NCBI RefSeq assembly: GCF_000935045.1
Contig: NZ_JYKS01000036.1
Coordinates: 50,279 to 114,278 of the forward strand
Origin: Pseudomonas sp. 10-1B
GTDB taxonomy: Bacteria; Pseudomonadota; Gammaproteobacteria; Pseudomonadales; Pseudomonadaceae
Direction: 5' to 3'
DNA: 64,000 bases
This document shows, piece after piece, positions 43,183 to 51,662 of this stretch (position 1 is its first letter; every line of letters begins with the position of its first letter). The position numbers and the translations under genes are program-made. The notes below the pieces were generated by a model that did not search any database, was not told where the DNA came from, and saw only the letters and a program-made list of their open reading frames with translations.

Positions 43183-43405
43183 GAGATCGAGCGCCGCCCG
43201 CGCGGCGCTTCGCGGGCAAGCCCGCTCCTACGTTTGTTTCGGGCCAATTTTTCCTGTGGGATTTGCGCGCGAACGTTTTGGCGCATGGCGCGATATCGCG
43301 TCGTACCAACAAGGCGGTCGCGCGCGCGCCATAGGCGTTACTGGCCCGAAACAAACGTAGGAGCGGGCTTGCCCGCGAAGCGCCGCGCGGGCGGCGCTCG
43401 ATCTC
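43183..43405. repeat. 64-bp perfect inverted repeat with 95-bp centre
   Basis: The left arm 43183-43246 begins GAGATCGAGCGCCGCCCGCG and the right arm 43342-43405 ends in its exact complement, with no mismatch over 64 bp. Each arm contains the REP-like core TTCGCGGGCAAGCCCGCTCC but ends TACG, not CACAGG. The centre (43247-43341) is CG-rich, with CGCGATATCGCG in the middle. Open frames crossing it exist on both strands only because of the symmetry. Together with its flanks it fills the 395-bp gap between phaI and the next gene, apart from the operator; no gene is seen. Confidence 0.93.
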
Positions 43406-43453
43406 AAGAACGGCACAACGCTCAAACCATGCACCTTGAGCCGTCATACCGCC

Positions 43454-43729
43454 TCAGGCCAGGGCCTTGTCCAACGCCCGCTCGATCTCGCCCTTGATGG
43501 TGCCGCTCATCATCGACAGCATCATGCCCAGCTTCAGCTCCACGCGGATGCTGTCTTCGCCAATGTGCACGCTGCCGTTGGCGCCACTGCGCGCCACATC
43601 GACCCGGTCACCGTTCCAGGTGGCCTTGAGGTCGTATTCGCGGCTGAGCTTGTCGACCAGCGCTTCGGCCTTGGCACGGGCGGCATCGCGGCCGAGGGAG
43701 TGTTTGCGTTCGACGCTGATCTGGGTCAT
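43454..43729 (-). CDS. Polyhydroxyalkanoic acid system family protein
   Basis: A 91-residue protein of the PHA granule-region family. MTQISVERKHSLGRDAARAK and GEDSIRVELKLGMMLSMMSG are typical. The function is unknown, but members are nearly always near pha or granule genes in Pseudomonas. The start with the ATG at 43729 is chosen because the earlier frame lacks conservation. It reads in the same direction as phaI, upstream of it, but the long palindrome separates them. A stand-alone gene is likely. Confidence 0.85.
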   Translation of the reverse strand: MTQISVERKHSLGRDAARAKAEALVDKLSREYDLKATWNGDRVDVARSGANGSVHIGEDSIRVELKLGMMLSMMSGTIKGEIERALDKALA

Positions 43730-43853
43730 GCGGGTGTTCCTGAAGATGAAGACATAATTGGCATTATGCCCGCCCCTGTCCACTGGCACACCCCGCCAAG
43801 ACAAATCCGCCCGTTCGCCCTAGAATGGCGGTAATTTTTTCCGGTGAAGCGAT

Positions 43854-44624
43854 ATGAACGACCAGCGCAAAGGCGACCACGCCGAACCCACCACCCATTT
43901 CGGCTACCAGGATGTGCCCGAGAGCCAGAAGGCGAAGAAAGTCGCCGAAGTGTTCCACTCGGTGGCGGCCAAGTACGACCTGATGAACGACGTGCTTTCC
44001 GGCGGCATGCACCGCCTGTGGAAGCGCTTTACCATCGAGCTGTCGGGCGTGCGCAGCGGCAACCGCGTGCTGGACATTGCTGGCGGTACCGGTGACCTGG
44101 CCGCCAAGTTCTCGCGCCTGGTCGGCCCGACCGGCCAGGTAGTGCTGGCCGACATCAACGATTCGATGCTCAAGGTCGGCCGTGACCGCCTGCTCGACCG
44201 TGGCGTGGCCGGCAATATCGAGTTCGTCCAGGCCGACGCCGAGAAGCTGCCGTTCCCGGACAACCACTTCGACTGCGTGACCATCGCCTTCGGCCTGCGC
44301 AACGTCACCCACAAGGACCAGGCCATCCGTTCGATGCTGCGCGTCCTCAAGCCCGGTGGCCGCCTGTTGATCCTGGAGTTCTCCAAGCCGACCAACAAGC
44401 TGATGTCCAAGGCTTACGATGCCTACTCGTTCGCCTTCATGCCGCTGGCCGGCAAGCTGATCACCAATGACTCCGAGAGCTACCGTTACCTCGCCGAGTC
44501 GATCCGCATGCACCCCGACCAGGAAACCCTCAAGGCCATGATGGTCGAGGCCGGTTTCGATCGCGTCACCTACCACAACATGACCAGCGGCATCGTCGCC
44601 GTGCACCGGGGGATCAAGCCCTGA
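43854..44624 (+). CDS. ubiE: Ubiquinone/menaquinone C-methyltransferase UbiE
   Basis: A 256-residue SAM methyltransferase that C-methylates the demethoxy-quinone ring in ubiquinone synthesis. THFGYQDVPESQKAKKVAEV and VAAKYDLMNDVLSGGMHRLW at the start are family-specific. The SAM motif is VLDIAGGTGDLA near residue 72, then FDCVTIAFGLRNVTHKDQAI and FEFSKP-like LEFSKPTN. The TGA overlaps the ubiJ ATG (TGATG), and ubiB follows. Confidence 0.98.
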   Translation: MNDQRKGDHAEPTTHFGYQDVPESQKAKKVAEVFHSVAAKYDLMNDVLSGGMHRLWKRFTIELSGVRSGNRVLDIAGGTGDLAAKFSRLVGPTGQVVLADINDSMLKVGRDRLLDRGVAGNIEFVQADAEKLPFPDNHFDCVTIAFGLRNVTHKDQAIRSMLRVLKPGGRLLILEFSKPTNKLMSKAYDAYSFAFMPLAGKLITNDSESYRYLAESIRMHPDQETLKAMMVEAGFDRVTYHNMTSGIVAVHRGIKP

Positions 44625-45247
44625 TGCTGCTGGCCGGGCTGCTCGCCAGCGCCGAACATGGCCTGAACCGCGTCCTGCGCATGGACAGCACGGCCCTGCC
44701 GCGCCTGGCCGCGCTGGAAGGCAAGGTCATCGAGATCGACTGCCGCCAACCGGCCCTGCAGGTGTTCATCCTGCCCGATGAAGAGGGCCTGATGCTCGCC
44801 GCCCACTGGCAAGGCGAAGTCGACTGCAGCCTGCGCGCCCCAGCCGGTAGCCTGGCGCAACTGGCCCTGGCCAAGGACAAGACCGCCGTGCTGCACAGCC
44901 CGCAGGTCGAGCTGCATGGCGATAGCGCCGTGTTGCTCGACCTGTTCGGTGTGCTGCAGGACTTGCAACTGGACTGGGAACATGAGCTGCAACGCTGGCT
45001 CGGCCCGGTCGCCACGGCGCTGCTGGCCGGCCACATCCGCCTGCGTGCACGCTGGACCCGCCAGGGCCTGGCGCGTTTCAGCCAGAACCTCTCCGAGTAC
45101 CTGGCCGAAGAGTCCCGCACCCTGGTCGGCAAGCGCGAAGCCGAAGCCGCCTTCAGCGAGCTCGATGCCCTGAAGCTCGATACAGAACGCCTCGAGGCGC
45201 GCCTGCAGCGTCTCTCCCGATCCCTTGATACCAGCGATAACGCATGA
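44624..45247 (+). CDS. ubiJ: Ubiquinone biosynthesis accessory factor UbiJ
   Basis: A 207-residue SCP2-like protein. The hydrophobic start LLAGLLASAEHGLNRVLRMD and the beta strand GKVIEIDCRQPALQVFILPD are typical. UbiJ binds ubiquinone intermediates with UbiK in the soluble Ubi complex of proteobacteria. Its ATG overlaps the ubiE stop and its own stop overlaps the ubiB ATG (ATGA). The C-terminal 60 residues form a helix rich in Glu and Arg with heptad spacing. Confidence 0.93.
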   Translation: MLLAGLLASAEHGLNRVLRMDSTALPRLAALEGKVIEIDCRQPALQVFILPDEEGLMLAAHWQGEVDCSLRAPAGSLAQLALAKDKTAVLHSPQVELHGDSAVLLDLFGVLQDLQLDWEHELQRWLGPVATALLAGHIRLRARWTRQGLARFSQNLSEYLAEESRTLVGKREAEAAFSELDALKLDTERLEARLQRLSRSLDTSDNA

Positions 45248-46863
45248 AGCTGCTCGCCGTCCGCCGTCTTTTTCGCATCCAGCGTGTGGTGATCCGCTAC
45301 CGTCTCGATGACCTGCTATTCGACCTGCCGCTGCCCTGGTGGCTGATGAGCCTGCGCCTGCTGATGCCGTGGCGCTGGCTGCCACGCAAGCCATCCGAGC
45401 TCAGCCGCGGCGCGCGCCTGCGCCTGGCGCTGCAGGACCTGGGGCCGATCTTCATCAAGTTCGGCCAGTTGCTGTCCACCCGCCGCGACCTGCTGCCAAC
45501 CGACATCGCCGACGAGCTGATGCTGCTGCAGGACCGCGTGCCGCCGTTCGACCCGCAAAAGGCCGTGGCGCTGATCGAAGAGCAGCTGGGCGCAAAGGTT
45601 GGCGAGGTGTTCAGCCGCTTCGACGTCGAGCCGCTGGCCTCGGCTTCGGTGGCCCAGGTACACGCCGCACGCCTGAAAAGTGGCGAGGAAGTGGTGGTCA
45701 AGGTGGTGCGCCCGGGCCTCAAGCCGGTGATCGCCCAGGACCTGGCCTGGCTGTTCCTGATCGCCAAGGCCGCCGAACGCGCCTCGGCCGATGCCCGCCG
45801 CCTGCACCCGGTGGAAATCGTCGGCGACTACGAAAAAACCATCTACGACGAGCTCGACCTGCTGCGCGAAGCGGCCAACGCCAGCCAGCTGCGGCGCAAC
45901 TTCGAAGGCTCCGAACTGATGTACGTGCCCCAGGTGTACTGGGACCTGTGCCGCCCCAAGGTATTGGTGATGGAGCGCATCTACGGCGTGCCGGTGACCG
46001 ACATGGCCACCCTGGCCGACCAGCGCACCGACATGAAAATGCTCGCCGAACGGGGTGTGGAAGTGTTCTTCACCCAGGTGTTCCGCGACAGTTTCTTCCA
46101 TGCCGACATGCACCCCGGCAATATCTTCGTCAGCACGGTCAAGCCCTGGAGCCCGCAGTACATCGCCATCGACTGCGGCATCGTCGGCAGCCTGACCGCC
46201 GAGGACCAGGACTACCTGGCGCGCAACCTGATTGCGTTCTTCAAGCGTGACTACCGCCGCGTGGCGCAACTGCATATCGACTCGGGCTGGGTGCCGGCAC
46301 ACACCAAGGTCAACGAATTCGAGGCGGCGATCCGCACCGTGTGCGAGCCGATCTTCGAAAAACCGTTAAAGGATATTTCCTTCGGCCAGGTGCTGATGCG
46401 CCTGTTCCAAACCGCCCGGCGCTTCAACATGGAAGTGCAGCCGCAACTGGTGCTGCTGCAAAAGACCCTGCTCAACATCGAAGGCCTGGGCCGCCAGCTG
46501 TACCCCGACCTGGACCTGTGGAGCACCGCCAAGCCATACTTGGAGCGCTGGATGCGCGACCGCCTGAGCCCCAAGGCCGTGCTCGGCAACCTGTACAGCC
46601 AGGCCGAGCAGCTGCCGCACCTGGCCGACATGACCCGCGACCTGCTCGAACGCCTGTCGCAACCGCATCTGCACGATCCGCAACTGCCAGAACGGCGCCG
46701 CCAGGGTGACCGCTGGGCACTGCGCCTGCTGGGTGCCGGCCTGCTGGGAGGTGGGGCGGTGCTGGCCGCGGGCGCTGCCGAGGCCGCCAGCCTGGCCGCC
46801 CCGGCCGCCTGGCCGGCCTGGCTGATGCTGGCCGCTGGCCTGTACCTGATCGTGCGCCAATAG
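45244..46863 (+). CDS. ubiB: Ubiquinone biosynthesis kinase-like protein UbiB
   Basis: A 539-residue atypical kinase/ATPase of the ABC1/ADCK family, needed for ubiquinone synthesis. The KxGQ signature is FIKFGQLLSTRRDLLP (residues about 70-85), and ASVAQVHAARLKSGEEVVVK (the A-rich loop and ATP lysine) follows near 130. HADMHPGNIF and AIDCGIVG form the catalytic and metal loops near 280-310. Two hydrophobic helices at the C-terminus anchor it to the inner membrane. It overlaps ubiJ by four bases. A 72-bp gap separates it from hisI. Confidence 0.97.
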   Translation: MKLLAVRRLFRIQRVVIRYRLDDLLFDLPLPWWLMSLRLLMPWRWLPRKPSELSRGARLRLALQDLGPIFIKFGQLLSTRRDLLPTDIADELMLLQDRVPPFDPQKAVALIEEQLGAKVGEVFSRFDVEPLASASVAQVHAARLKSGEEVVVKVVRPGLKPVIAQDLAWLFLIAKAAERASADARRLHPVEIVGDYEKTIYDELDLLREAANASQLRRNFEGSELMYVPQVYWDLCRPKVLVMERIYGVPVTDMATLADQRTDMKMLAERGVEVFFTQVFRDSFFHADMHPGNIFVSTVKPWSPQYIAIDCGIVGSLTAEDQDYLARNLIAFFKRDYRRVAQLHIDSGWVPAHTKVNEFEAAIRTVCEPIFEKPLKDISFGQVLMRLFQTARRFNMEVQPQLVLLQKTLLNIEGLGRQLYPDLDLWSTAKPYLERWMRDRLSPKAVLGNLYSQAEQLPHLADMTRDLLERLSQPHLHDPQLPERRRQGDRWALRLLGAGLLGGGAVLAAGAAEAASLAAPAAWPAWLMLAAGLYLIVRQ

Positions 46864-46935
46864 CCAGCCGCGCCCGTGGCTGGCACACTAGCGCAAAGGG
46901 CCCGGTACCGGAGCGGGCCCGCTTTGGAGTCGACG

Positions 46936-47328
46936 ATGAAAGACTGGCTGGACGAGATCAAGTGGAACAGCGATGGCCTGGTGCCGGCAATCGCCCAGGA
47001 CCACAAGACCGGACGCGTGCTGATGATGGCCTGGATGAACCGCGAATCGCTGGCCCTGACTGCCGCCGAGCAACGCGCCATCTACTGGTCGCGTTCGCGT
47101 GGCAAGCTGTGGCGCAAGGGCGAAGAGTCCGGGCATGTGCAGAAGCTGCATGAACTGCGCCTGGACTGCGATGCCGACGTGATCATCCTGATGGTCGAGC
47201 AACTGGGGCATATCGCCTGCCATACCGGCCGTGAAAGCTGCTTCTACCGCGTCTATGAAGACGGCCAGTGGAAAATCGTCGACCCGGTCCTGAAGGACCC
47301 GGATGCCATCTACAGCGCAGGACACTGA
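46936..47328 (+). CDS. hisI: Phosphoribosyl-AMP cyclohydrolase
   Basis: A 130-residue zinc enzyme opening the adenine ring of PR-AMP, third step of histidine synthesis. [20 protein letters not shown] near residue 16, [32 protein letters not shown] and [11 protein letters not shown] carry the Asp and Cys metal ligands. The protein lacks the HisE domain, which is encoded by the next gene. ATG chosen with GGAGTCGACG before it. hisE begins two bases after the stop. Confidence 0.97.
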
Positions 47329-47329
47329 C

Positions 47330-47665
47330 ATGAGCGACACCCTCGACCGCCTGGCCGAAGTGCTTGAAGAGCGCAAGCAGGCAGCCCCCGACAGTTCCTA
47401 CGTGGCCAGCCTGTACCACAAGGGCCTGAACAAGATCCTCGAAAAGCTTGGCGAAGAGTCGATCGAGACGATCATCGCCGCCAAGGATGCCGCCGTCAGC
47501 AAGGATTACAGCGATGTCATCTACGAAACCGCCGACCTGTGGTTTCATAGCCTGGTGATGCTCAGCGCGCTGGGCCAGCATCCACAAGCGGTGCTCGATG
47601 AGCTGGAGCGCCGTTTCGGCTTGTCCGGGCATGATGAGAAGGCCGCACGAACGCCTTCTGCCTGA
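47330..47665 (+). CDS. hisE: Phosphoribosyl-ATP pyrophosphatase
   Basis: A 111-residue all-helical MazG-like enzyme hydrolysing PR-ATP to PR-AMP, second step of histidine synthesis. KILEKLGEESIETIIAAKDA near residue 35 has the acidic ExxE metal motif, and ETADLWFHSLVMLSALG is typical of HisE. It starts two bases after the hisI stop, so both enzymes of the HisIE pair are separate but co-translated. The C-terminal about ten residues (HDEKAARTPSA) are not conserved. A REP pair separates it from tatA. Confidence 0.96.
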   Translation: MSDTLDRLAEVLEERKQAAPDSSYVASLYHKGLNKILEKLGEESIETIIAAKDAAVSKDYSDVIYETADLWFHSLVMLSALGQHPQAVLDELERRFGLSGHDEKAARTPSA

Positions 47666-47680
47666 CGTTTTTCGGGGGCG

Positions 47681-47769
47681 CCTGTGGGAGCGGGCGTGCC
47701 CGCGAAGAATGCGACGCGGTGCATGGCACCGGCTGCGCCGGTGTTCGCGGGCATGCCCGCTCCCACAGG
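47681..47769. repeat. REP pair, diverged centre
   Basis: CCTGTGGGAGCGGGCGTGCC on the left faces GGCATGCCCGCTCCCACAGG on the right, with TTCGCGGGC ends turned inward. It is therefore in tail-out orientation, opposite to most pairs in the window. The centre contains GGCACCGGCTGCGCCGGTG. It lies between hisE and tatA. Confidence 0.85.
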
Positions 47770-47820
47770 GGCCGCGTTGCCGGATCGATTTGCTGTAAAC
47801 ACAATATTCAGGAGTACGAA

Positions 47821-48093
47821 ATGGGTATCTTTGACTGGAAACACTGGATCGTCCTGCTGGTCGTCGTGGTCCTGGTATTCGGCACCAAGAAGCTGAAGAA
47901 CCTCGGCAGCGACCTGGGCGAATCGATCAAGGGCTTCCGCAAGGCCATGAACGAAGAAGAGACCAAGCCGGCCGAGCCAACCCCGCCGCCTGCCCAACCT
48001 GTTCCGCCTGTGCAGAACACTGCCCAGCAGAACCAGGGCCACACCATCGACGGCCAGGCCCAGCCGGTCCAAGAGCCGCAGCGGAAAGACTGA
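47821..48093 (+). CDS. tatA: Sec-independent translocase subunit TatA
   Basis: A 90-residue pore-forming Tat subunit. A single N-terminal membrane helix (HWIVLLVVVVLVFGTKKLKN) is followed by the amphipathic helix NLGSDLGESIKGFRKAMNEE and a proline/glutamine-rich acidic tail. Tat exports folded proteins with twin-arginine signals. tatB starts three bases after its stop. The gene begins 51 bp after the REP pair, with AGGAG before the ATG. Confidence 0.95.
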   Translation: MGIFDWKHWIVLLVVVVLVFGTKKLKNLGSDLGESIKGFRKAMNEEETKPAEPTPPPAQPVPPVQNTAQQNQGHTIDGQAQPVQEPQRKD

Positions 48094-48096
48094 CCC

Positions 48097-48471
48097 ATGT
48101 TCGGCATCAGTTTCAGCGAGCTGCTGCTCGTCGGCCTGGTCGCCCTGCTGGTGCTCGGCCCCGAGCGCCTGCCGGGCGCCGCGCGCACGGCAGGCCTGTG
48201 GATCGGGCGGCTCAAGCGCAGCTTCAACAGCATCAAGATGGAAGTGGAGCGCGAAATCGGCGCCGACGACATCCGCCGCCAGCTGCACAACGAGCACATC
48301 CTGCAGATGGAAGAGGAAGCCCGGCGCATCCTCAACCCACAAACGCCGCCGGCGCAACCGCCTGTCACCACGGCCACGGTGCAGCCACCTGCCGGGCTCG
48401 AAGCCAGGCCGGTGGAAACACCTGCCGCCCCGGGCACTTCTGAACCGCCTCAACCGCCACGAGCCCCATGA
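48097..48471 (+). CDS. tatB: Sec-independent translocase subunit TatB
   Basis: A 124-residue Tat receptor subunit. FGISFSELLLVGLVALLVLG is the helix with the TatB-type Glu8, then PERLPGAARTAGLWIGRLKR the amphipathic helix. A longer coiled region (MEVEREIGADDIRRQLHNEH) and a Pro/Ala-rich tail follow. It forms a complex with TatC for signal recognition. The stop overlaps the tatC ATG (ATGA). Confidence 0.95.
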   Translation: MFGISFSELLLVGLVALLVLGPERLPGAARTAGLWIGRLKRSFNSIKMEVEREIGADDIRRQLHNEHILQMEEEARRILNPQTPPAQPPVTTATVQPPAGLEARPVETPAAPGTSEPPQPPRAP

Positions 48472-49256
48472 GCGAGAATCCGGAACACGACCAGCCAATG
48501 CCGCTGGTTTCGCACCTGACCGAACTGCGCACCCGCCTGTTGCGTTGCGTTGCCGTCATTTTCCTGATCTTTGCCGGGCTGTTCTCCTTCGCCCAGCAGA
48601 TCTACACCCTGGTTTCCGCGCCGCTGCGCGAGCACTTGCCGGCCAACGCGACGATGATCGCCACCGACGTGGCCTCGCCGTTCCTCACGCCGTTCAAGCT
48701 GACCATGATCGTGTCGCTGTTCCTGGCCATCCCGTTCATCCTCCAGCAGATCTGGGGCTTCATCGCGCCCGGGCTGTACCGCCATGAAAAGCGCATTGCC
48801 ATTCCGCTGCTGGTGTCGAGCATTTTCCTGTTCTATGCCGGCATGGCCTTTGCCTATTTCCTGGTGTTCCCGCTGATCTTCGGCTTCTTCGCCAGCGCCA
48901 CGCCGGAAGGTGTGTCGATGATGACCGACATCGCCAGCTACCTCGACTTCGTGATGACGCTGTTCTTCGCCTTTGGCGTCGCCTTCGAAATCCCGGTGGC
49001 GGTGGTGCTACTGGTATGGATCGGTGTGGTCGACGTGAAATACCTGAAGAAAATCCGCCCTTACGTGATCATCGGCTGCTTCGTGGTCGGCATGGTCCTC
49101 ACCCCGCCGGATATCTTCTCCCAGACCCTGCTGGCCGTGCCCATGTGGCTGCTGTTCGAGGTCGGCGTGCTGTGCGGCAGCCTGATCCGCAAGCGCAGCG
49201 CTCACGACGAAGCCACCAACGACCACAACGACCAGCCGCCAGCGACGCAACCGTGA
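48468..49256 (+). CDS. tatC: Sec-independent translocase subunit TatC
   Basis: A 262-residue polytopic inner-membrane protein with six helices; core receptor for twin-arginine signals. MPLVSHLTELRTRLLRC has the conserved HLxELR motif near residue 14; the acidic residue in GVSMMTDIASYLDFVMTLFF and the LTPPDIFSQTLLAVPMWLLFE motif are typical. Ends with a hydrophilic His/Asp/Asn-rich tail. The stop overlaps the GTG of the next gene (GTGA), so the RsmE-like gene is part of the operon. Confidence 0.97.
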   Translation: MSENPEHDQPMPLVSHLTELRTRLLRCVAVIFLIFAGLFSFAQQIYTLVSAPLREHLPANATMIATDVASPFLTPFKLTMIVSLFLAIPFILQQIWGFIAPGLYRHEKRIAIPLLVSSIFLFYAGMAFAYFLVFPLIFGFFASATPEGVSMMTDIASYLDFVMTLFFAFGVAFEIPVAVVLLVWIGVVDVKYLKKIRPYVIIGCFVVGMVLTPPDIFSQTLLAVPMWLLFEVGVLCGSLIRKRSAHDEATNDHNDQPPATQP

Positions 49257-49960
49257 ACCTGCTGTTACTCGAAGAAGCCGATTTCATCGCGGCCGGCCGT
49301 GTGGTCCTGGCCGACCGCCGCTTCACCCACATGCAGGAGATCCACCGCGTGGCGGTGGGCGACAGCTTGCGGGTCGGCCAGGTCAACGGCTTGATGGGGC
49401 GGGCCACGGTGGTACGCCTGGAAGGCCATGAAGCCGAGCTGGAAGTCGGCTTCGATCAGGCGCCACCGGCCAAGCTGCCGCTGACCCTGGTGCTGGCAGT
49501 GCCGCGACCGAAGATGCTGCGCCGGTTGTTCCAGACCATAGCCACCCTCGGTGTGCCGCGGCTGATCCTGGTGAACAGCTACAAGGTCGAGAAAAGCTTC
49601 TGGCAAACGCCCTTCCTGCAGCCCGAGAGCATTCGCGAGAACCTCATTCTTGGCCTGGAGCAGGCGCGTGACACGGTACTGCCAGAGGTGATCATCGAGA
49701 AGCGCTTCAAGCCGTTCGTCGAAGACCGCCTGCCAGCCATTGCCGCAGGCACCCTGGGCCTGGTCGGCCACCCCGGGCCCTACCCCGCCTGCCCGCGGGC
49801 CGTGGAGCAGGCGGTGACACTGGCGATCGGCCCGGAAGGTGGCTGGATCCCGTACGAAATCGACCTGCTGAGCAAGGCCGGCCTGGCACCTGTACAGCTG
49901 GGCGAGCGCATTCTACGGGTAGAAACCGCCGTGACGGCCCTTCTTTCGCGAATTTTCTGA
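49253..49960 (+). CDS. RsmE-like 16S rRNA (uracil-N3)-methyltransferase paralogue
   Basis: A 235-residue SPOUT-type methyltransferase, second RsmE relative in the window. The SAM knot is present (AIGPEGGWIPYEIDLL and RILRVETAVTALLS). However, the middle diverges from RsmE: LFQTIATLGVPRLILVNSYK replaces IQKATELGANEITPI, and the SERCEVR string is lost, replaced by VEKSFWQTPFL. The N-terminal PUA-like domain is shorter. The start is GTG overlapping tatC. It may modify another rRNA position or be redundant. Note the linkage hisI-hisE-tatABC-this gene. Pseudomonas genomes annotate this locus as a second RsmE. Confidence 0.85.
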   Translation: MNLLLLEEADFIAAGRVVLADRRFTHMQEIHRVAVGDSLRVGQVNGLMGRATVVRLEGHEAELEVGFDQAPPAKLPLTLVLAVPRPKMLRRLFQTIATLGVPRLILVNSYKVEKSFWQTPFLQPESIRENLILGLEQARDTVLPEVIIEKRFKPFVEDRLPAIAAGTLGLVGHPGPYPACPRAVEQAVTLAIGPEGGWIPYEIDLLSKAGLAPVQLGERILRVETAVTALLSRIF

Positions 49961-50011
49961 CACAGCAGTCAGCTTTCGTACCATCAAGTTTCCTTCTCCC
50001 AGGCCGATGGC

Positions 50012-50044
50012 CTTGGCAACACAACAATTATTGGTGCTGCCAAG
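50012..50044 (+). promoter_or_regulatory. Inverted repeat before the first chemoreceptor gene
   Basis: CTTGGCA (50012-50018) and TGCCAAG (50038-50044) are 7-bp inverted arms separated by 19 bp containing AACAATTATT. It ends 17 bp before the ATG at 50062, upstream of GGGGAG. It might be an operator or a leader hairpin; no factor can be named. Confidence 0.35.
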
Positions 50045-50061
50045 TCGCCGGGGAGTCGTAC

Positions 50062-51639
50062 ATGTATCAATGGTTCGCCCAATCGTTGGGCAATGTGAGC
50101 GTCAATCGCAAATTGGGGTTGGGCTTCGGCCTGGTGCTGCTGTTGACCCTAGTCACCACCCTGACCGGCTGGCTGGGCATGGACAGCATCATCGACCGTG
50201 GCGACAAGCTGGGTAATATCTCGGTCATCCAGCAGTACACCCAAGACTTGCGCATTGCCCGCCAGCACTATGAACGTAATCGCGACAGTGCGGCTGTTGC
50301 AGAGCTGGAAAAGGCTCTGAACGATCTGGAGCGCCAAGTCCAGCTCATGCTTGGGCAGATTGAAAAACCCGCCGATCAACAGCGCCTGCAACAGCAACTA
50401 GCAGCGGTCAAGCAATACCGGCAAGCGTTCGCCGACCTCAAGCAAAGCGCGGCTGATCCAGTCGCCACAGAGCAGGCGCTGCGGCGTATGGCCGACCAGG
50501 GCACAGTGCTGCTGCAGACCAGCCAGGCCATGACCACCTCGCAAACCGCGGTACGTGACGCTGGCGCCAGCCAGGCCAAGACACTGCTCGGCGTGGCCAC
50601 GCTGCTGGCCTTGGCCTTGGGCCTGCTGGCAGCCTGGGCCATCACCCGGCAGATCATCATCCCGCTGCGCCAGACCTTGCACGCCGCCGAGCGTGTGGCC
50701 AGTGGCGACCTGACCCAAGACCTGCAAGTGCAACGCCGCGACGAACTGGGCCAGTTGCAAGCCAGCATGCAGCGCATGACCCAAGGCCTGCGCGAACTGA
50801 TCGGCGGCATCGGCGATGGGGTCACGCAGATCGCCAGTGCTGCCGAGGAACTGTCGGCGGTGACCGAACAGACCAGCGCCGGGGTCAACAACCAGAAGGT
50901 CGAGACCGACCAGGTGGCGACCGCCATAAACCAGATGACCGCTACCGTGCATGACGTGGCGCGCAATGCCGAACAGGCCTCGGAAGCCGCGTTGATGGCC
51001 GACCAGCAAGCCCGCGAAGGTGACCGGGTGGTGGGTGAAGCGGTAACGCAGATCGAGCGCCTGGCCGGCGAAGTGATCAACTCCAGCGAGGCGATGAACC
51101 AGCTCAAGGCCGAGAGCGACAAGATCGGCAGCGTGCTCGACGTGATCAAGTCGGTGGCCCAGCAGACCAACCTGCTGGCCCTCAACGCTGCCATCGAAGC
51201 CGCGCGTGCCGGTGAGGCTGGCCGTGGCTTTGCCGTGGTGGCCGACGAAGTGCGCAGCCTGGCCCAGCGCACCCAGCAGTCGACCGAAGAGATCGAAGAG
51301 TTGATTGCCGGCCTGCAAAGCGGCACCCAGCGCGTGGCCAGCGTGATGGACAACAGCCGCCAGCTGACCGACAGCAGCGTCGAGCTGACCCGCCGCGCCG
51401 GCAGCTCGCTGGAGACCATCACCCGCACCGTGTCGTCGATCCAGGCGATGAACCAACAGATCGCCACGGCGGCAGAGGAACAGACTGCGGTGGCCGAGGA
51501 GATCAACCGCAGCGTGATGAATGTGCGGGATATTTCTGATCAGACCTCGGCGGCCAGTGAAGAGACGGCCAGTTCGAGCATGGAGCTGGCACGGCTGGGC
51601 ACCCACCTGCAGGGGTTGGTGGGGCGATTCAGGCTTTGA
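50062..51639 (+). CDS. Methyl-accepting chemotaxis protein, short sensor
   Basis: A 525-residue transmembrane chemoreceptor. One helix lies near 18-40, a periplasmic region of about 135 residues is rich in Gln and Leu (four-helix-bundle type), and a second helix near 178-198. A HAMP domain follows (LRQTLHAAERVASGDLTQDL), then the signalling domain with the hairpin tip LALNAAIEAARAGEAGRGFA and VVADEVRSLAQRT. No Trp-Glu-Glu-Phe-type pentapeptide is at the C-terminus. The ligand is unknown. A second receptor gene follows 289 bp later with very similar cytoplasmic parts. Confidence 0.94.
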   Translation: MYQWFAQSLGNVSVNRKLGLGFGLVLLLTLVTTLTGWLGMDSIIDRGDKLGNISVIQQYTQDLRIARQHYERNRDSAAVAELEKALNDLERQVQLMLGQIEKPADQQRLQQQLAAVKQYRQAFADLKQSAADPVATEQALRRMADQGTVLLQTSQAMTTSQTAVRDAGASQAKTLLGVATLLALALGLLAAWAITRQIIIPLRQTLHAAERVASGDLTQDLQVQRRDELGQLQASMQRMTQGLRELIGGIGDGVTQIASAAEELSAVTEQTSAGVNNQKVETDQVATAINQMTATVHDVARNAEQASEAALMADQQAREGDRVVGEAVTQIERLAGEVINSSEAMNQLKAESDKIGSVLDVIKSVAQQTNLLALNAAIEAARAGEAGRGFAVVADEVRSLAQRTQQSTEEIEELIAGLQSGTQRVASVMDNSRQLTDSSVELTRRAGSSLETITRTVSSIQAMNQQIATAAEEQTAVAEEINRSVMNVRDISDQTSAASEETASSSMELARLGTHLQGLVGRFRL

Positions 51640-51662
51640 TCGAACGGGACTGACGCCACTTT

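Noticed and set aside
43145..43447. Small open frames on both strands across the 64-bp palindrome
   Set aside because: They share the same peptide (RRPRGASRASPLLRLF) because of the inverted repeat, and lack ribosome-binding sites.
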